DNA of 64,000 nt, from positions 806,001 to 870,000 of the forward strand of contig NC_064654.1 in assembly GCF_001723175.1 (NCBI RefSeq), written 5' to 3'. The position numbers and the translations under genes were made by a program. The notes under the pieces were generated by a model. It had not been told where the DNA came from. It ran no database searches and saw nothing but the letters and a program-made list of their open reading frames with translations. This DNA is from Penicillium oxalicum (taxonomy: Eukaryota > Ascomycota > Eurotiomycetes > Eurotiales > Aspergillaceae). Below, piece by piece: positions 34,690 to 45,715 of the stretch. Numbering within the stretch: position 1 is the first letter of the stretch; each line of letters begins with the position of its first letter.

Positions 34690-35994
34690 TTAGCTCTTCT
34701 TCTTGCTCTTGTCCGAGGTATCCTGCTCCTCCTTGGATTCGCCACCCGAAGGACTATTCTCCTTCTTGCTTTCCTTGCCCTCCTTGTCACCCTTGGCAGC
34801 GTTGGCCTCCTGCTCGCGCTTCGAGTCATTCTCCTCTTGCTGTTGGCGGTTCTGGATCTTGTTCTCAATCAGATCATGGAAGGCGGTGATGGCGCGGATT
34901 AGACTGCTGATGTAGATGGCCATCAGCTGGTCGTTGGTCTTGACGCTCATCGCCCGCGCCAGTTCGCTGTTCTCGGACGCAGGTTCCTGCCCACTGATCC
35001 GTTGTGTGTTGGATGGAGTGGACAGGTTGGGGAGGAGGTTGAAGACATCCTGGAGATTACCCAAAATGGCGTGGTTGACGGGCAGTTCGTGGTCGAGGAC
35101 CTTTTGGAGATATTGGCCGATATCGCGCAGTCGGAGGTGCAGTCCCTGCAAGGACTGCAGCTGTGAAGTGATGCGAGTGGAAAGTGTCCCGACGGCAACG
35201 TCTCTGATGTCTCGGAGCAAATGTTCCACACCAATCTCTTCGGCTTCTTCCGCCTCAATTATCGATGGGGTGTGGACAAAGGTTCTTGAGGTGGTGGTTC
35301 CGTCCTGATCAGAGGGAAGAGGAAGAATGAATTAGTCAATGTGTCCACGCCATTTGCAAGTTAGCACGTCCATTGCGACGAGCAAGCCCCGCTCATTCAG
35401 TTCAGACCAACTCACATCCTTAATCTCGTCCACGGCAAAGTAAGCATCTGTTGGTACGCCGACCTCCTTGGGCTGTACGTCGACAATCACCAACAATGGG
35501 TTGGGGGTATATTTCTTGAAGAGTTCGTTAATCTCCAGGTCAGAAGCGCGCAGCTTCGGACCAGAGTGATACCAGCCAACCAGCTTCTCTCGAGCATTGA
35601 TCTTCTTGAACATATCCCTCATCGACTCGACAAAGTTGTGATCCAAGAACCAGACCGACGGGTCCTTCTCATCCTCCTCAAAGGGTACTACATGAGAGCG
35701 GAAGACGAAGAGTCAGCTTCTGCTTCCAAAGCCCGATTGATGGGGTTGAACCCATATCACCAGATACCCAGAAAGAGAGAGTGTGTGTGAGAGAGAGATT
35801 GGAACATACCTGCGAAACTATTGGACACTCGCACATTGTCGCCCGAGTTCTCACCCAGCAATACACCAACAACACGTTTCCGAGTGCCCTTGGCTGTGCT
35901 AGTGTCCGCGACGTGAGAGAACGGACGTGAGAGGACTGTCAACCGTGACGGAGCGGTTGACGAGGGATAGCGTGTCCGCCGTTGTGGCCGGCAT
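34690..35994 (-). CDS. rpn8: 26S proteasome regulatory subunit Rpn8 (MPN domain); 5' exon frame disrupted
   Basis: Three exons on the minus strand: 35994-35810, 35687-35416 and 35304-34690. The body is unmistakable: [54 protein letters not shown] block (here [19 protein letters not shown]), [20 protein letters not shown] and the C-terminal [19 protein letters not shown] helix, with an acidic/basic low-complexity tail. Rpn8 forms the MPN heterodimer with Rpn11 in the proteasome lid. Oddity: the start [18 protein letters not shown] is correct for the family, but the next stretch, normally a hydrophobic strand plus SVADHYGRS, is not readable; the start frame meets a TAG after 31 codons and VVGVLLG is in another frame. 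Spliced length is one base over a multiple of three. No usable intron explains it. Sequence error or damaged copy. Confidence 0.85.
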
Positions 35995-36773
35995 GGTGAT
36001 GGAAGCGACGAGGTGATGAGGAGAGTGAGAGGGTCCAGTGAATGCGTGGGAATTTCACCAAAAGTACTCCAAGGGTGAGGACAGAGGGTCAAGCTGATGG
36101 AGATTGAAGCTTCAGGTAGGGTTGACAGTTGCTGCTCACTCCAGCTTTGGGGGAAACAAGAACGATGATGCTCGGAGAGCTTCCAGCATGTGCCACACTG
36201 CCTGAGCCACGGGACCGCCCGGTGGCTGGTGGATAGTGGCTTATGTAAGTGGTACCTGGGGATGGTCGGACGCCCGAGAGTCTCGTCCAACTGCAAGACG
36301 AATTTCTGCCTCAGGCTGAATTTGGTCACATTTCCCAGTTTTGAGCCGATTGGAGCTTTTGCATACAACTGACAATTGGCCATTGACGGGGTAATTGACC
36401 AGATGTGTTGTGATATAGAGAAAAAAAAATAAAGAAAAGATCACACTAGAGACCGACGTAGAAGATATGTGATTTTCATCTTGCACCAATTGACTCGATA
36501 TAGTATTGATTTGGACCCTCAACTCAGACTGTTCCACTCCGGTATGTCATTGCTTCAGATCCGTCAGCTGGAATTCCGACCACACGCGGACTGGCAACTG
36601 GCCAACTCCGAACCTCGGGCGCTAACGAGTCCCTTCTCTTCCCATTTCCCCGTTTATCCGTTCCTCGCCCGTCCTTCCGTTCCACTCTTGCATTTGCATC
36701 TTCTCGACTCTGCACTTCTCGTCCGATTGACATTCTCTCTCCTCCGCCGCGCCGCACATATCAATTCATCACA
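35995..36773. other. Divergent promoter interval rpn8 / adk1
   Basis: About 780 bases between two head-to-head starts. CT-rich leader just before the adk1 ATG. No ORF with a recognisable domain. Confidence 0.6.
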
Positions 36774-37977
<1,204 letters not shown>

Positions 37978-38524
37978 GACAGTGATGAACGGCGAAGATG
38001 GAGGAAGAGGGAGAGAGAAATTGTTCAATGGTTCTTGATGAAATCAAACTCTTTTGTCAACAACATGGAGGAAGGAGTGAGTAAGGGAACGAAAACGAAA
38101 AGGAAAAAAAAAGGCGCTACTTGCCTGAAGCGCAGCCATTCACGTCGATGACTGAGGCAGTTTATGTTCGAATGAACCTCGCCCGCCACCGACTTTGCCC
38201 TGTGTCTAACTCCCCGTTTGTTGATTCCTGGTGTTATACTCTCCAGCTTTTTCCTTGGCAGAGCATGGGAGAAGCATGTCATGTCCTTGTTGATGTAAAA
38301 GGAGTCGAGGAGAGCGTGGAGCCCTGATGAGAATCTTTGCTCGCATATAGACGCAACAGTACCGTTTCTTTCGAGATGAGTATGTATATTATAAAATATG
38401 TGTACTTTGTTCATTTGTCTCTCTCGTGCGAGGTATACCGGCCGTTTTGCTCGTGGAAGTAGCATCATAAGGACGTTTGTTGCTGAAGAACAAGCAAGCA
38501 ATCTATCCAAATCCTCACTCTCTC
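37978..38524. other. Convergent interval adk1 / oxidoreductase
   Basis: About 550 bases between two 3' ends. Short open frames only, without domain features. Confidence 0.55.
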
Positions 38525-40044
38525 TCACAGATCCAACGGATACTCCGTCGACTCAATCTTTGCCGGATACGTCAATCCCCCCTGCCGTCTCACCTCATCC
38601 ATCACTTCCATAATCACAATACTCTCCTCCCACGGCAATCCCTCGCTCTCCAACTTGCCATCCCGCAAACACCTCGCCACCTCATCCGCTTCCCAAAACA
38701 TCCCATGTCCCCCGTCGGGAAACGGGCACTGCACCTCTCGCACTTCTCCTGCTTGACCGTCCGCGTCCGCCGCCGGAATCACCCTGTACCCCGTTGGACG
38801 GAACGGCATGCCCAGGACTTGGATCTCGCCCTTGGTGCCCTGGATACGAATCACGGGACCGGCAGAGCCACGTTGATCCGGATCGGCCGCGACGCGGATG
38901 CTGGTCATGGCGATGCCGTGAGAGCGGCGCGGTGGGGTCGAGTTGGACGGGGTGCTGGTGGGGAAGTCGAGGACGATGGTGGTCGACTCGTCGGCGCCGG
39001 TGAGGTGATAGGGAGTCATGACGGAGGTGACGGTGGGTGGCTTGCGTTGGTCACGAGGAAGAGTATGGTAGAGGGTTTGAAAGACCCAGGTGAGGGAGTA
39101 AATGCCCACTGAAAAGAGGAAAGAAGCTATCAGCGACATGATCACACCTCGTTGCTCGAGCATCTAGCCTCCCAAAGCTTACACAGCGAGAGAGAGAGAG
39201 AGAGAGAGAAGTATACGCATTGAGATATACTTCCCACATAAATCGAGAGAAGGGGGGAGAAAGCAAAACAAATGAAAAAAGAAAAAGAAAAACCAAACTT
39301 ACAATCCAACAAGGCACCCCCCGCCAACTCGGGATTCACCATCCGATGCGTCTTGCCCCATTTTCCTTCCACATCACCACCGAAACTCGTATCCGCCATG
39401 GTCCGCAACACCTCCCCAATCTCCCCCTTCTGAATCATCTCACGGACCTGGATACTCAGCGGGAAATAGCGCGTCCAGACGGCCTCCATCAAGAACAGGC
39501 CCTTCTTCCGAGCCGTCTCGCACAGGATCTTGGTCTGCGCCGCGTTCACCGTGAACGCCTTCTCACACAGCACGTGTTTGCCAGCCGTCAGGGCCAGCAT
39601 CACATTCTGATAGTGGTGCGAGTGCGGCGTGGCCACGTAGACGACGTCGACGTTGGGGTCATCCACGAGGGACTGGTAGTCACCGTAGGCGGCGCAGGAG
39701 GCGCTGGGGATCTTGTTGGCGTGGATGAATTGGGTGGCTTTGTCGACGGAGGAAGAGGAGGCGACGGCGGTGATCTGGTGGGCGACGTCGGAGGCATCGC
39801 GGGTTTGGGGGTCCTTGAGGAGGTCGCGGACGAAGGCTGATTATGTATGTTAGGATGAATTTCTCAATGGCAAGAAATCAAGAAATACGTACTCTCTGCG
39901 ATCCAGCCCGTGGCTAAAGATTGAATCGTCAAGAAAAGGTTAGCTTGCTGTAGACGGGGACGTCTGATATCAAGTAGGATGATAGGCCAAGGTTCAATCA
40001 CGGTGATACTGACCCATGATACCCCATCGAACATTGTAAGCCAT
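38525..40044 (-). CDS. Gfo/Idh/MocA oxidoreductase (dihydrodiol / D-xylose dehydrogenase type)
   Basis: Four exons on the minus strand, about 40044-40014, 39913-39893, 39836-39303 and 39108-38525, give 389 residues. The Rossmann start MAYNVRWGIM-ATGWIAETFV is completed only by a 21-base micro-exon. DVVYVATPHSHHYQNVMLAL and AGKHVLCEKAFTVNAAQ (with the catalytic EK motif) are typical of the NAD(P)-dependent Gfo/Idh/MocA family, and LMEAVWTRYFP plus GGALLDLGIYSLTWVFQTLY match the dimeric dihydrodiol / NADP D-xylose dehydrogenase branch. It probably oxidises a sugar or diol in the cytosol; the substrate cannot be told from sequence. The last intron carries a GA microsatellite. Convergent with adk1, tandem with pcf11. 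Confidence 0.87.
39188..39210. repeat. (GA)n microsatellite in oxidoreductase intron 3
   Basis: About 11 GA units inside the third intron of the oxidoreductase gene. Confidence 0.8.
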
Positions 40045-40888
40045 GGTGATGATGATTATGATAATAAGTGGATTGAATAGGGTGAGGTTTCTACGCGAAA
40101 TGTGAGATGCTAGTAGATGCCAAGTTCCAACACCGCGAAAGAAACTAAATACGTACAAGAGAAAGGTGGGGGGTGGGGGTGGATGTTGACCATGTTGGTG
40201 GAGGTACAGTACGACTGAGACAACGAGAATGTCTAGTAATTCAAACCGCAATCCTTCATGCTTTGGATCCTGTTCGAGATTCACTTGCTCACTACTTGTT
40301 TCTTGATTATGACAACTTGGGTCATTTCCACTGTCCAGATTCTCTCAGTTGCGCCTTGTACTCGCTCTACTTTGAGCTCATTTTGTCAGACAAAAACTTG
40401 GAAAAGGTACCTTCCCCTCATTTCATCTGGTGAGGGGGTGGAAACCCTCCCCCCACAAGGAGACGGTATCGAGGTACGGACACTCGGCGTGTGGTACACA
40501 GCACTCAATGGAGAAGGCCACGCGGTACCAGGTACCCCAAAACCAAGCAAAACAGAGAGTACTACAGTACTACTCGTATATTGATGCAACAACAGTAATA
40601 CATGATATGCACCAGCTACTATACCGAAGGAGCAATATCCACCCAACGTGATGATACAACCATTGCGAGGAGAATGTCCACAAAAAAGACTACTGGAACC
40701 CTACAGCACAGTACATGGATACCTTCAGAGAAGGGATACAATAAGACAATGTATGAATGGAGGGCAAAATGAACAGGCAAGCGCCAATGGAGTAAGAGGG
40801 GGGGGGGGGGAAACAAGAGTTCCATGCATGTCTGATGGCCTAGTATGTCGCTAGAAACGTCCACAACAAAAAAAACACGAGATCGGGC
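40045..40888. other. Intergenic: oxidoreductase 5' flank and pcf11 3' flank
   Basis: About 840 bases. Holds a G13 run (about 40798-40810) and a stretch rich in GTAC at 40470-40600. No gene seen. Confidence 0.55.
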
Positions 40889-43209
40889 TCACCCCTCGGT
40901 CTTGATGCGAGTCTTACCAGGCGAATCGGTCGCCTCGGCCTTGCGCTTGCCCAGCACCGAGTCGGGAGTCCCCGTCCGCGCCTGAACTTGGGCCTGCGGC
41001 GTGGAGCTTCGCGGGACGGGACCCCCCTTGGTGACCTCGGCGTAACAACTCGCGTGGTACACCCGAGTGCCCACTTGGATGGCATCTTGCCAGATCCAGT
41101 CCTGGACGTCCTCGGACCAGGTCGATTCAAACTTCTCCTGGCAGATGGGACACGGGGTGTTTCGACGAGTGGCGTCGTTGGGCGCCCGAATCCAGGCCTT
41201 GGGGGGTCCTGGTTTCGAGTTGGCACCGGTCGCTCCCGTCTCACCGTCGGGGTGGGTTTCACCCTCGCCGACGGGTTGATCGTCGTCCACTTCACGAGAC
41301 TTGATCCAATCCTGTATAAGATCATACGGTCAGTACAGAGAGGCTTGAAAGAGACGAGACAGCCCACATCGGACGGACACTCCCCCTCTAGATACATACC
41401 CGTTCATCAACGTACCAGCTGCGAGTCTGAGCGCGTTTCGCAGCCTCCGACATGCGCTGATTCGTCTTAAAATGCCAGTCCAGGTGACGAGCTTTCTTTT
41501 CTTTGCCTTCCTGGTTGGCCGGGAAACGGCGTCCACAGGTACCACAGCGATTCGATTTAGCCTCGTAAAGAGACACCACGAGAGCAACACGAGGACTGCA
41601 AGTCGAGAATGAAAACCGAAAAAATTAGCAAAACGGTTCATGGATCCAGTCAAAGCCAATCGGCCGGGAGAGGGAGAGGTTAGGTACATTTTCATGGACG
41701 CGGTCGTCATAGGGACCACCGAGGAGGCAGCCATCGAGATGGGTGTGGGAGCCGAGGGAGTTGATCGCATCCCACCCGGAATGAGGAAAGGCAAAGCCTC
41801 GCCCTTTCCAGCAGGTGGCTGGCCCATCGTCGGGGGCGCCGAGGCGGGAGGGAGGATGCCTCGAGATCGAAGCGCCGCAATGAGGGGATTATCAGGCAGA
41901 GGCGTACTACTGCCGGTAGATGGCATTGGAGGGGGCACCTGGGGCAACTGAGGCATCTGTGGCATAGCAGGTGGAGGAGTGGGCTGTTGGCGGATTGCGG
42001 TATTTTTGATGAGTTCGGCCAGGGTGCGCGAGTTCAACAGATTTTGAAGAGACTGTGAGACGGGCTGCTGAGGAGGAGTGGGAGTCGCCGCCACAGGGGC
42101 GACGGGTGCCGCTGCCAATGGAGTCGAGATCGCAGCGGATGAGTTGTGAGAGGGCGCTGATGGAGCGTGGGGGGCTGCATATGAAGTGGAGGAGGACTGC
42201 GGGCGAAAGGCGGAGATTTGGTCTTGAACAAGCCGGAGCTGGTCTGGAGTGAGCTGTTGATTGCGCATGATGGTCTGTAAGTCAAGCAACGCTTTTAGAC
42301 GCTGCTGGGTGGTAGGGTCAAAGGGAGCACTGGCAAAGTCGTTCCGAGCGGCCAGAATACAGGCCTCTAGATCTCGGTTGAGGGCATCCAAGTCATTGCC
42401 CGGTCGATGACCCGAGGGTGGTGTCTGATGGACATCGTCGCAGGTTAGAGAGCGTGTGCCATTCGACGGACGCAGGAAAAGAAGAAGAGGTAGAGGGGTT
42501 CATTTCACAAAGGGCTTACCATCGTGCGATTACCCTGACCATTCCCGCCGTGGTGATGAGGGTGGGTTGTCCCCGGACGAGCCATGGCTGCCGGCGTACC
42601 TCCTCTGCCACGATTCAGCATATTGTTGCGGGCCTGCTCCTGCTGCAATGCGGCCGTCCGGGCCTTGATGAGTGCACTCTCGATGCTGCGAGTGATCTCG
42701 GGGGGAAACACGGGACGAGTGTCGAGGGAACCCGGAACAGGCTCCTTCCACGTCTTCAGCATCTCATCCAGCTTGCGTCGAGTCTGCGCATCGACCAACG
42801 TGTACGCATTCATGAAGGTCTGATACAAGTTCCGTCCCAGGAACAAGGTGTACGGGGTACCGACATTCTTGACGATAGAGTCAACTACATACAAAGCAGG
42901 TAGCTTCTGCGGAGGAGGAGTCTACAGAGCCGGTTAGAGTGGTTCCAATCTACGAGGACGAACAAACACAGGAGAGCAATATACAATGCGTTGCAAAGTA
43001 AACAGAGAAGAGAAGAAGCATGGCGAAGACACGAGAGCACCTACTGATCGAATGTGATTCTCCAAGACTCGGGAAATGGCCATGGCATGTTCGGTATTCT
43101 CTTTGGCGATGACGGTCAAATTGCTGATCTGGAACCGGTCGTTTCCTGTGAGGTCCTCGAGGGAGCTTTTGTAGTCCTCCGCGACCTCGTCAGAAACAAG
43201 TCCCGACAT
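40889..43209 (-). CDS. pcf11: mRNA 3'-end cleavage factor Pcf11
   Basis: Five exons on the minus strand: 43209-43045, 42921-42520, 42424-41688, 41595-41400 and 41311-40889, total 640 residues. The N-terminal CID domain (VAEDYKSSLEDLTGNDRFQI, ISRVLENHI, LPALYVVDSIVKNVGTPYTL) binds the phosphorylated RNA polymerase II tail. The middle is P/Q/A-rich. The C-terminal part has two zinc-finger regions: CGTCGRRF with HLDWHFKTN, and CPICQEKFESTW with VYHASC; between them lies the Clp1-binding type segment RSWYVDERDWIKSRE. Pcf11 is part of cleavage factor IA/CFII in 3'-end formation and transcription termination in the nucleus. Every junction keeps frame. The tail has a basic GKRKAE stretch. Confidence 0.93.
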
Positions 43210-44391
43210 GATGATGAGCGATAGCGAGAGTCGATCCGAGGGTCAAATCCGTCGTGTCACCAACTCGGGGTGAAGGCCAAGGGAGGGGAGGCTGCGGTCC
43301 AACACGCGAAGAGAAGATGCACGTTGCACAGAATACCGGATCAACCAAATGAGAGAGATAGGAAGGGAAGCCTTCGAGATCGGTAGGTGAGCCGGAAACT
43401 GTGTTGAAGGTCAATCAACTGCAATGCCTTTCTCGACACGTCAAATCTCCGAAGCCTACTTTTCTGTCTTCCCCCTTTGCTTCTGGCAGTACTGATTTGG
43501 TTTTTTTTCTTCTCTGTTTCTGCTTCGTTCGTGCTGTTTCTTCAAACTAGGCTGGCGGCTGTTGCGTCCGATACAGGGGCTTGCTTATCACAGGATGCGT
43601 GAAGATTCGACTTTTTGCTTCTCTGCACGTTTTTCTTTTCTTGCTCTTCTTGCTCAGCTTGTGTGGTTTTTTTTCCCCCTTCTGTTTGTTTTTTCTTGAT
43701 CTCTTTTTTCTTGTCTTCTTAATAGGCGTCCTCAAAGTCCAAGACTCTCACGAGATGGAGGGGGGAAAAGAAGTCGAAACTTGTCAAATGCTTGCTAGCT
43801 ATCTTTGCGAGACTTGGAGACAACAACACGCGCACCAGTGCTTCAACCCTGCAAGACAATGCAACCCTAACACCTTGCGTCCTTTACCGTCGTGTCAATG
43901 AAAGAGCCCGAGAGGAAAGCAACGCGGAGGGAGAGATGGAGGTCAGACTCGCTGACGCTTGAGAGAGATTCAGGACGGCTGAGATGCACGAGGAGAAGAC
44001 CGGCGCCGGATGCGAGATGAGGGGTGGGAGGAGAGAGAAAAGAAAAAAGACACGTCAAGCAAAAATGAAGAAGGCACAATGAGAGAGACAAAGAAAAAGA
44101 AAAGCTGGACGAGGGAGAATGACGGGTGGTGTAGAAGATGGTTGATCTCGTGCGTCGTCCAGCGGAGAGAAGGGATTGGGATTGCCGGCCGAGTGTCCGC
44201 CAACACACCATGTCACCTGACCCTCACTATGACGCAGAAGCCGACCAACTGGTGGGCTTCCTTTCCCACGCTCCTTCAACTCTCATACTTCCTCGTGCTC
44301 GAGCGTATTCACCGAGAAGACTACATATATCCCAGTCCTGTGACTGATCTATTTTTTCTTGTTAACCAAGACCACCATCTACTCCAATACA
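43210..44391. other. Divergent promoter interval pcf11 / I9-like gene
   Basis: About 1.2 kb. T-rich and CT-rich near 43620-43720; A/G-rich near 44020-44110. Open frames here are low in complexity. No gene seen. Confidence 0.55.
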
Positions 44392-44912
44392 ATGAAGTTC
44401 CTCGTAACTGCTCTGCTTGCTCTCCTGCCCGTGGCCCTTGCGGCCAAGTCTCTCACATCCGTGATTGTTTCCTTCCCCGAGGGGACCCCGTCGGGGGTGG
44501 TGGAGAAGGCAAAGGATGCCATCGTGGCTGGTGTAAGCATCTGTATCTCTTCAGCCGGCGGAGACCTACTTTCTTTTGGTTGTGGCTGACTGACTCTGAA
44601 TGGACCAGGGCGGCGTGATCACTCATGAATACCGTAAGTGGAACGATGTCTTCAACGTTGATACTGAGTGCTGAGCGACTGGTGCTAATGCCGTTATTCT
44701 TCTCTCCTCACTAGATCTGTTCCCGTAAGACTGATTCGAATCATTGCAGCCCGAGCTCATTTCTGACCTCATTCTCTAGGGGCTTTGCGGCCGAGGCTGC
44801 GGTCAATACACTCCAGACCCTCTCGACGCAGGATGCTACTTACAAACCTAATATTGAGGTGGACAAGATTGTCACCACCAATGGCGAATACGCTGGTGAG
44901 ACCAATTTCTGA
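44392..44912 (+). CDS. Small secreted I9 / proteinase-B-inhibitor-like protein
   Basis: Four exons, 44392-44532, 44609-44633, 44715-44724 and 44780-44912, give 102 residues. Residues 1-18 (MKFLVTALLALLPVALAA) are a clear signal peptide. The mature part, SVIVSFPEGTPSGVVEKAKD followed by AGGGVITHEYHLFPGFAAEA, is the I9 (subtilisin propeptide / Pbi2) fold with its usual HEY-x-L-x-x-GF block. That block is completed only if a 10-base exon (44715-44724) is used. Free I9 proteins inhibit or chaperone subtilisin-type proteases; with a signal peptide it should act in the secretory path, vacuole or outside. The last exon could contain another donor at GCTG/GTGAGA; I end at the first TGA. Confidence 0.8.
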
Positions 44913-45715
44913 ATGGAATTTCATTTCATTCAGAACCTCGTCACAGAGATGGCCAGCTTCTGTGCCACAGCTGCCTCTAAAAACAGCTACTCGAACCCCC
45001 TGACTCGAGAGGGACCGACCATCTATGACTGATATGAACGACTAGGCGCAACTCTCAGGATTCTCATATGGATTTTTGTTTTGATTTTGTTTTTCTTTTC
45101 TGTTCAGGATGATCAGGCTTGGATTTTGGAGTTGGGATCTCGGCGCGTTGGTAGCAGACGCTCACACTCAGCTGGCTGTCGCTTTAGTCCTCGGCCTCAC
45201 GATGTTGGACGTTCAATGCCTTCGCTTTGTTCTCTTTTTTTTATTTGTTCTTGGGGGTTCGGTCTGTACAATATTAAAATGGTTTCAATCCAAGTGCTTT
45301 TGAGAAACACTGGCGTGAGAATGTCTGTTCCTGTCTGAGGACATACAGTCCGCTTGCTTATCACATCGTCATTCCCGCTGTCTGCAGGCCACGCACATGT
45401 ATAGAGGCATCCAGATTCACACTCTCGGGGTTGTTAATCCTGTACATTAGAAACGCACTCCTGCAGGCGGCCTCAAATGCCGAGCCATCAGCATCGGGCG
45501 TGGATGATCGCCCCGCTCAGTCGGAGTCTCCTCCTTCCCCCGAAACGCGATCGCGTGGACCCGCTGCTTCGCAACTTAGTTCTCTCCTTCATCTACCGGC
45601 CTTGTCCCATGCCTGTGCTCGTCTTGTCGCTGGCGCAGCCTGGAGGAATGAGATCTACAAGGCCATACCCTTGCTCGTTCCGTCTCTCACACAATTGAAC
45701 TCACACTCATTCGCC
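44913..45715. other. Intergenic: I9-like 3' flank to hookA start
   Basis: About 800 bases. The hookA frame is open upstream to 45431 but that part has no family similarity and is taken as leader. Two TGTACA hexamers near 45265 and 45440. Confidence 0.5.

Noticed and set aside
35725..35760. GGGTTCAACCCC B-box-like palindrome near rpn8
   Set aside because: It lies in or next to the first rpn8 intron; T-arm geometry is wrong (six-base loop) and no other tRNA arms are visible.
45431..45715. N-terminal extension of HookA in the same open frame
   Set aside because: The Hook domain begins right after the ATG at 45716 as in other family members; the upstream part is Ser/Pro-rich and without similarity.
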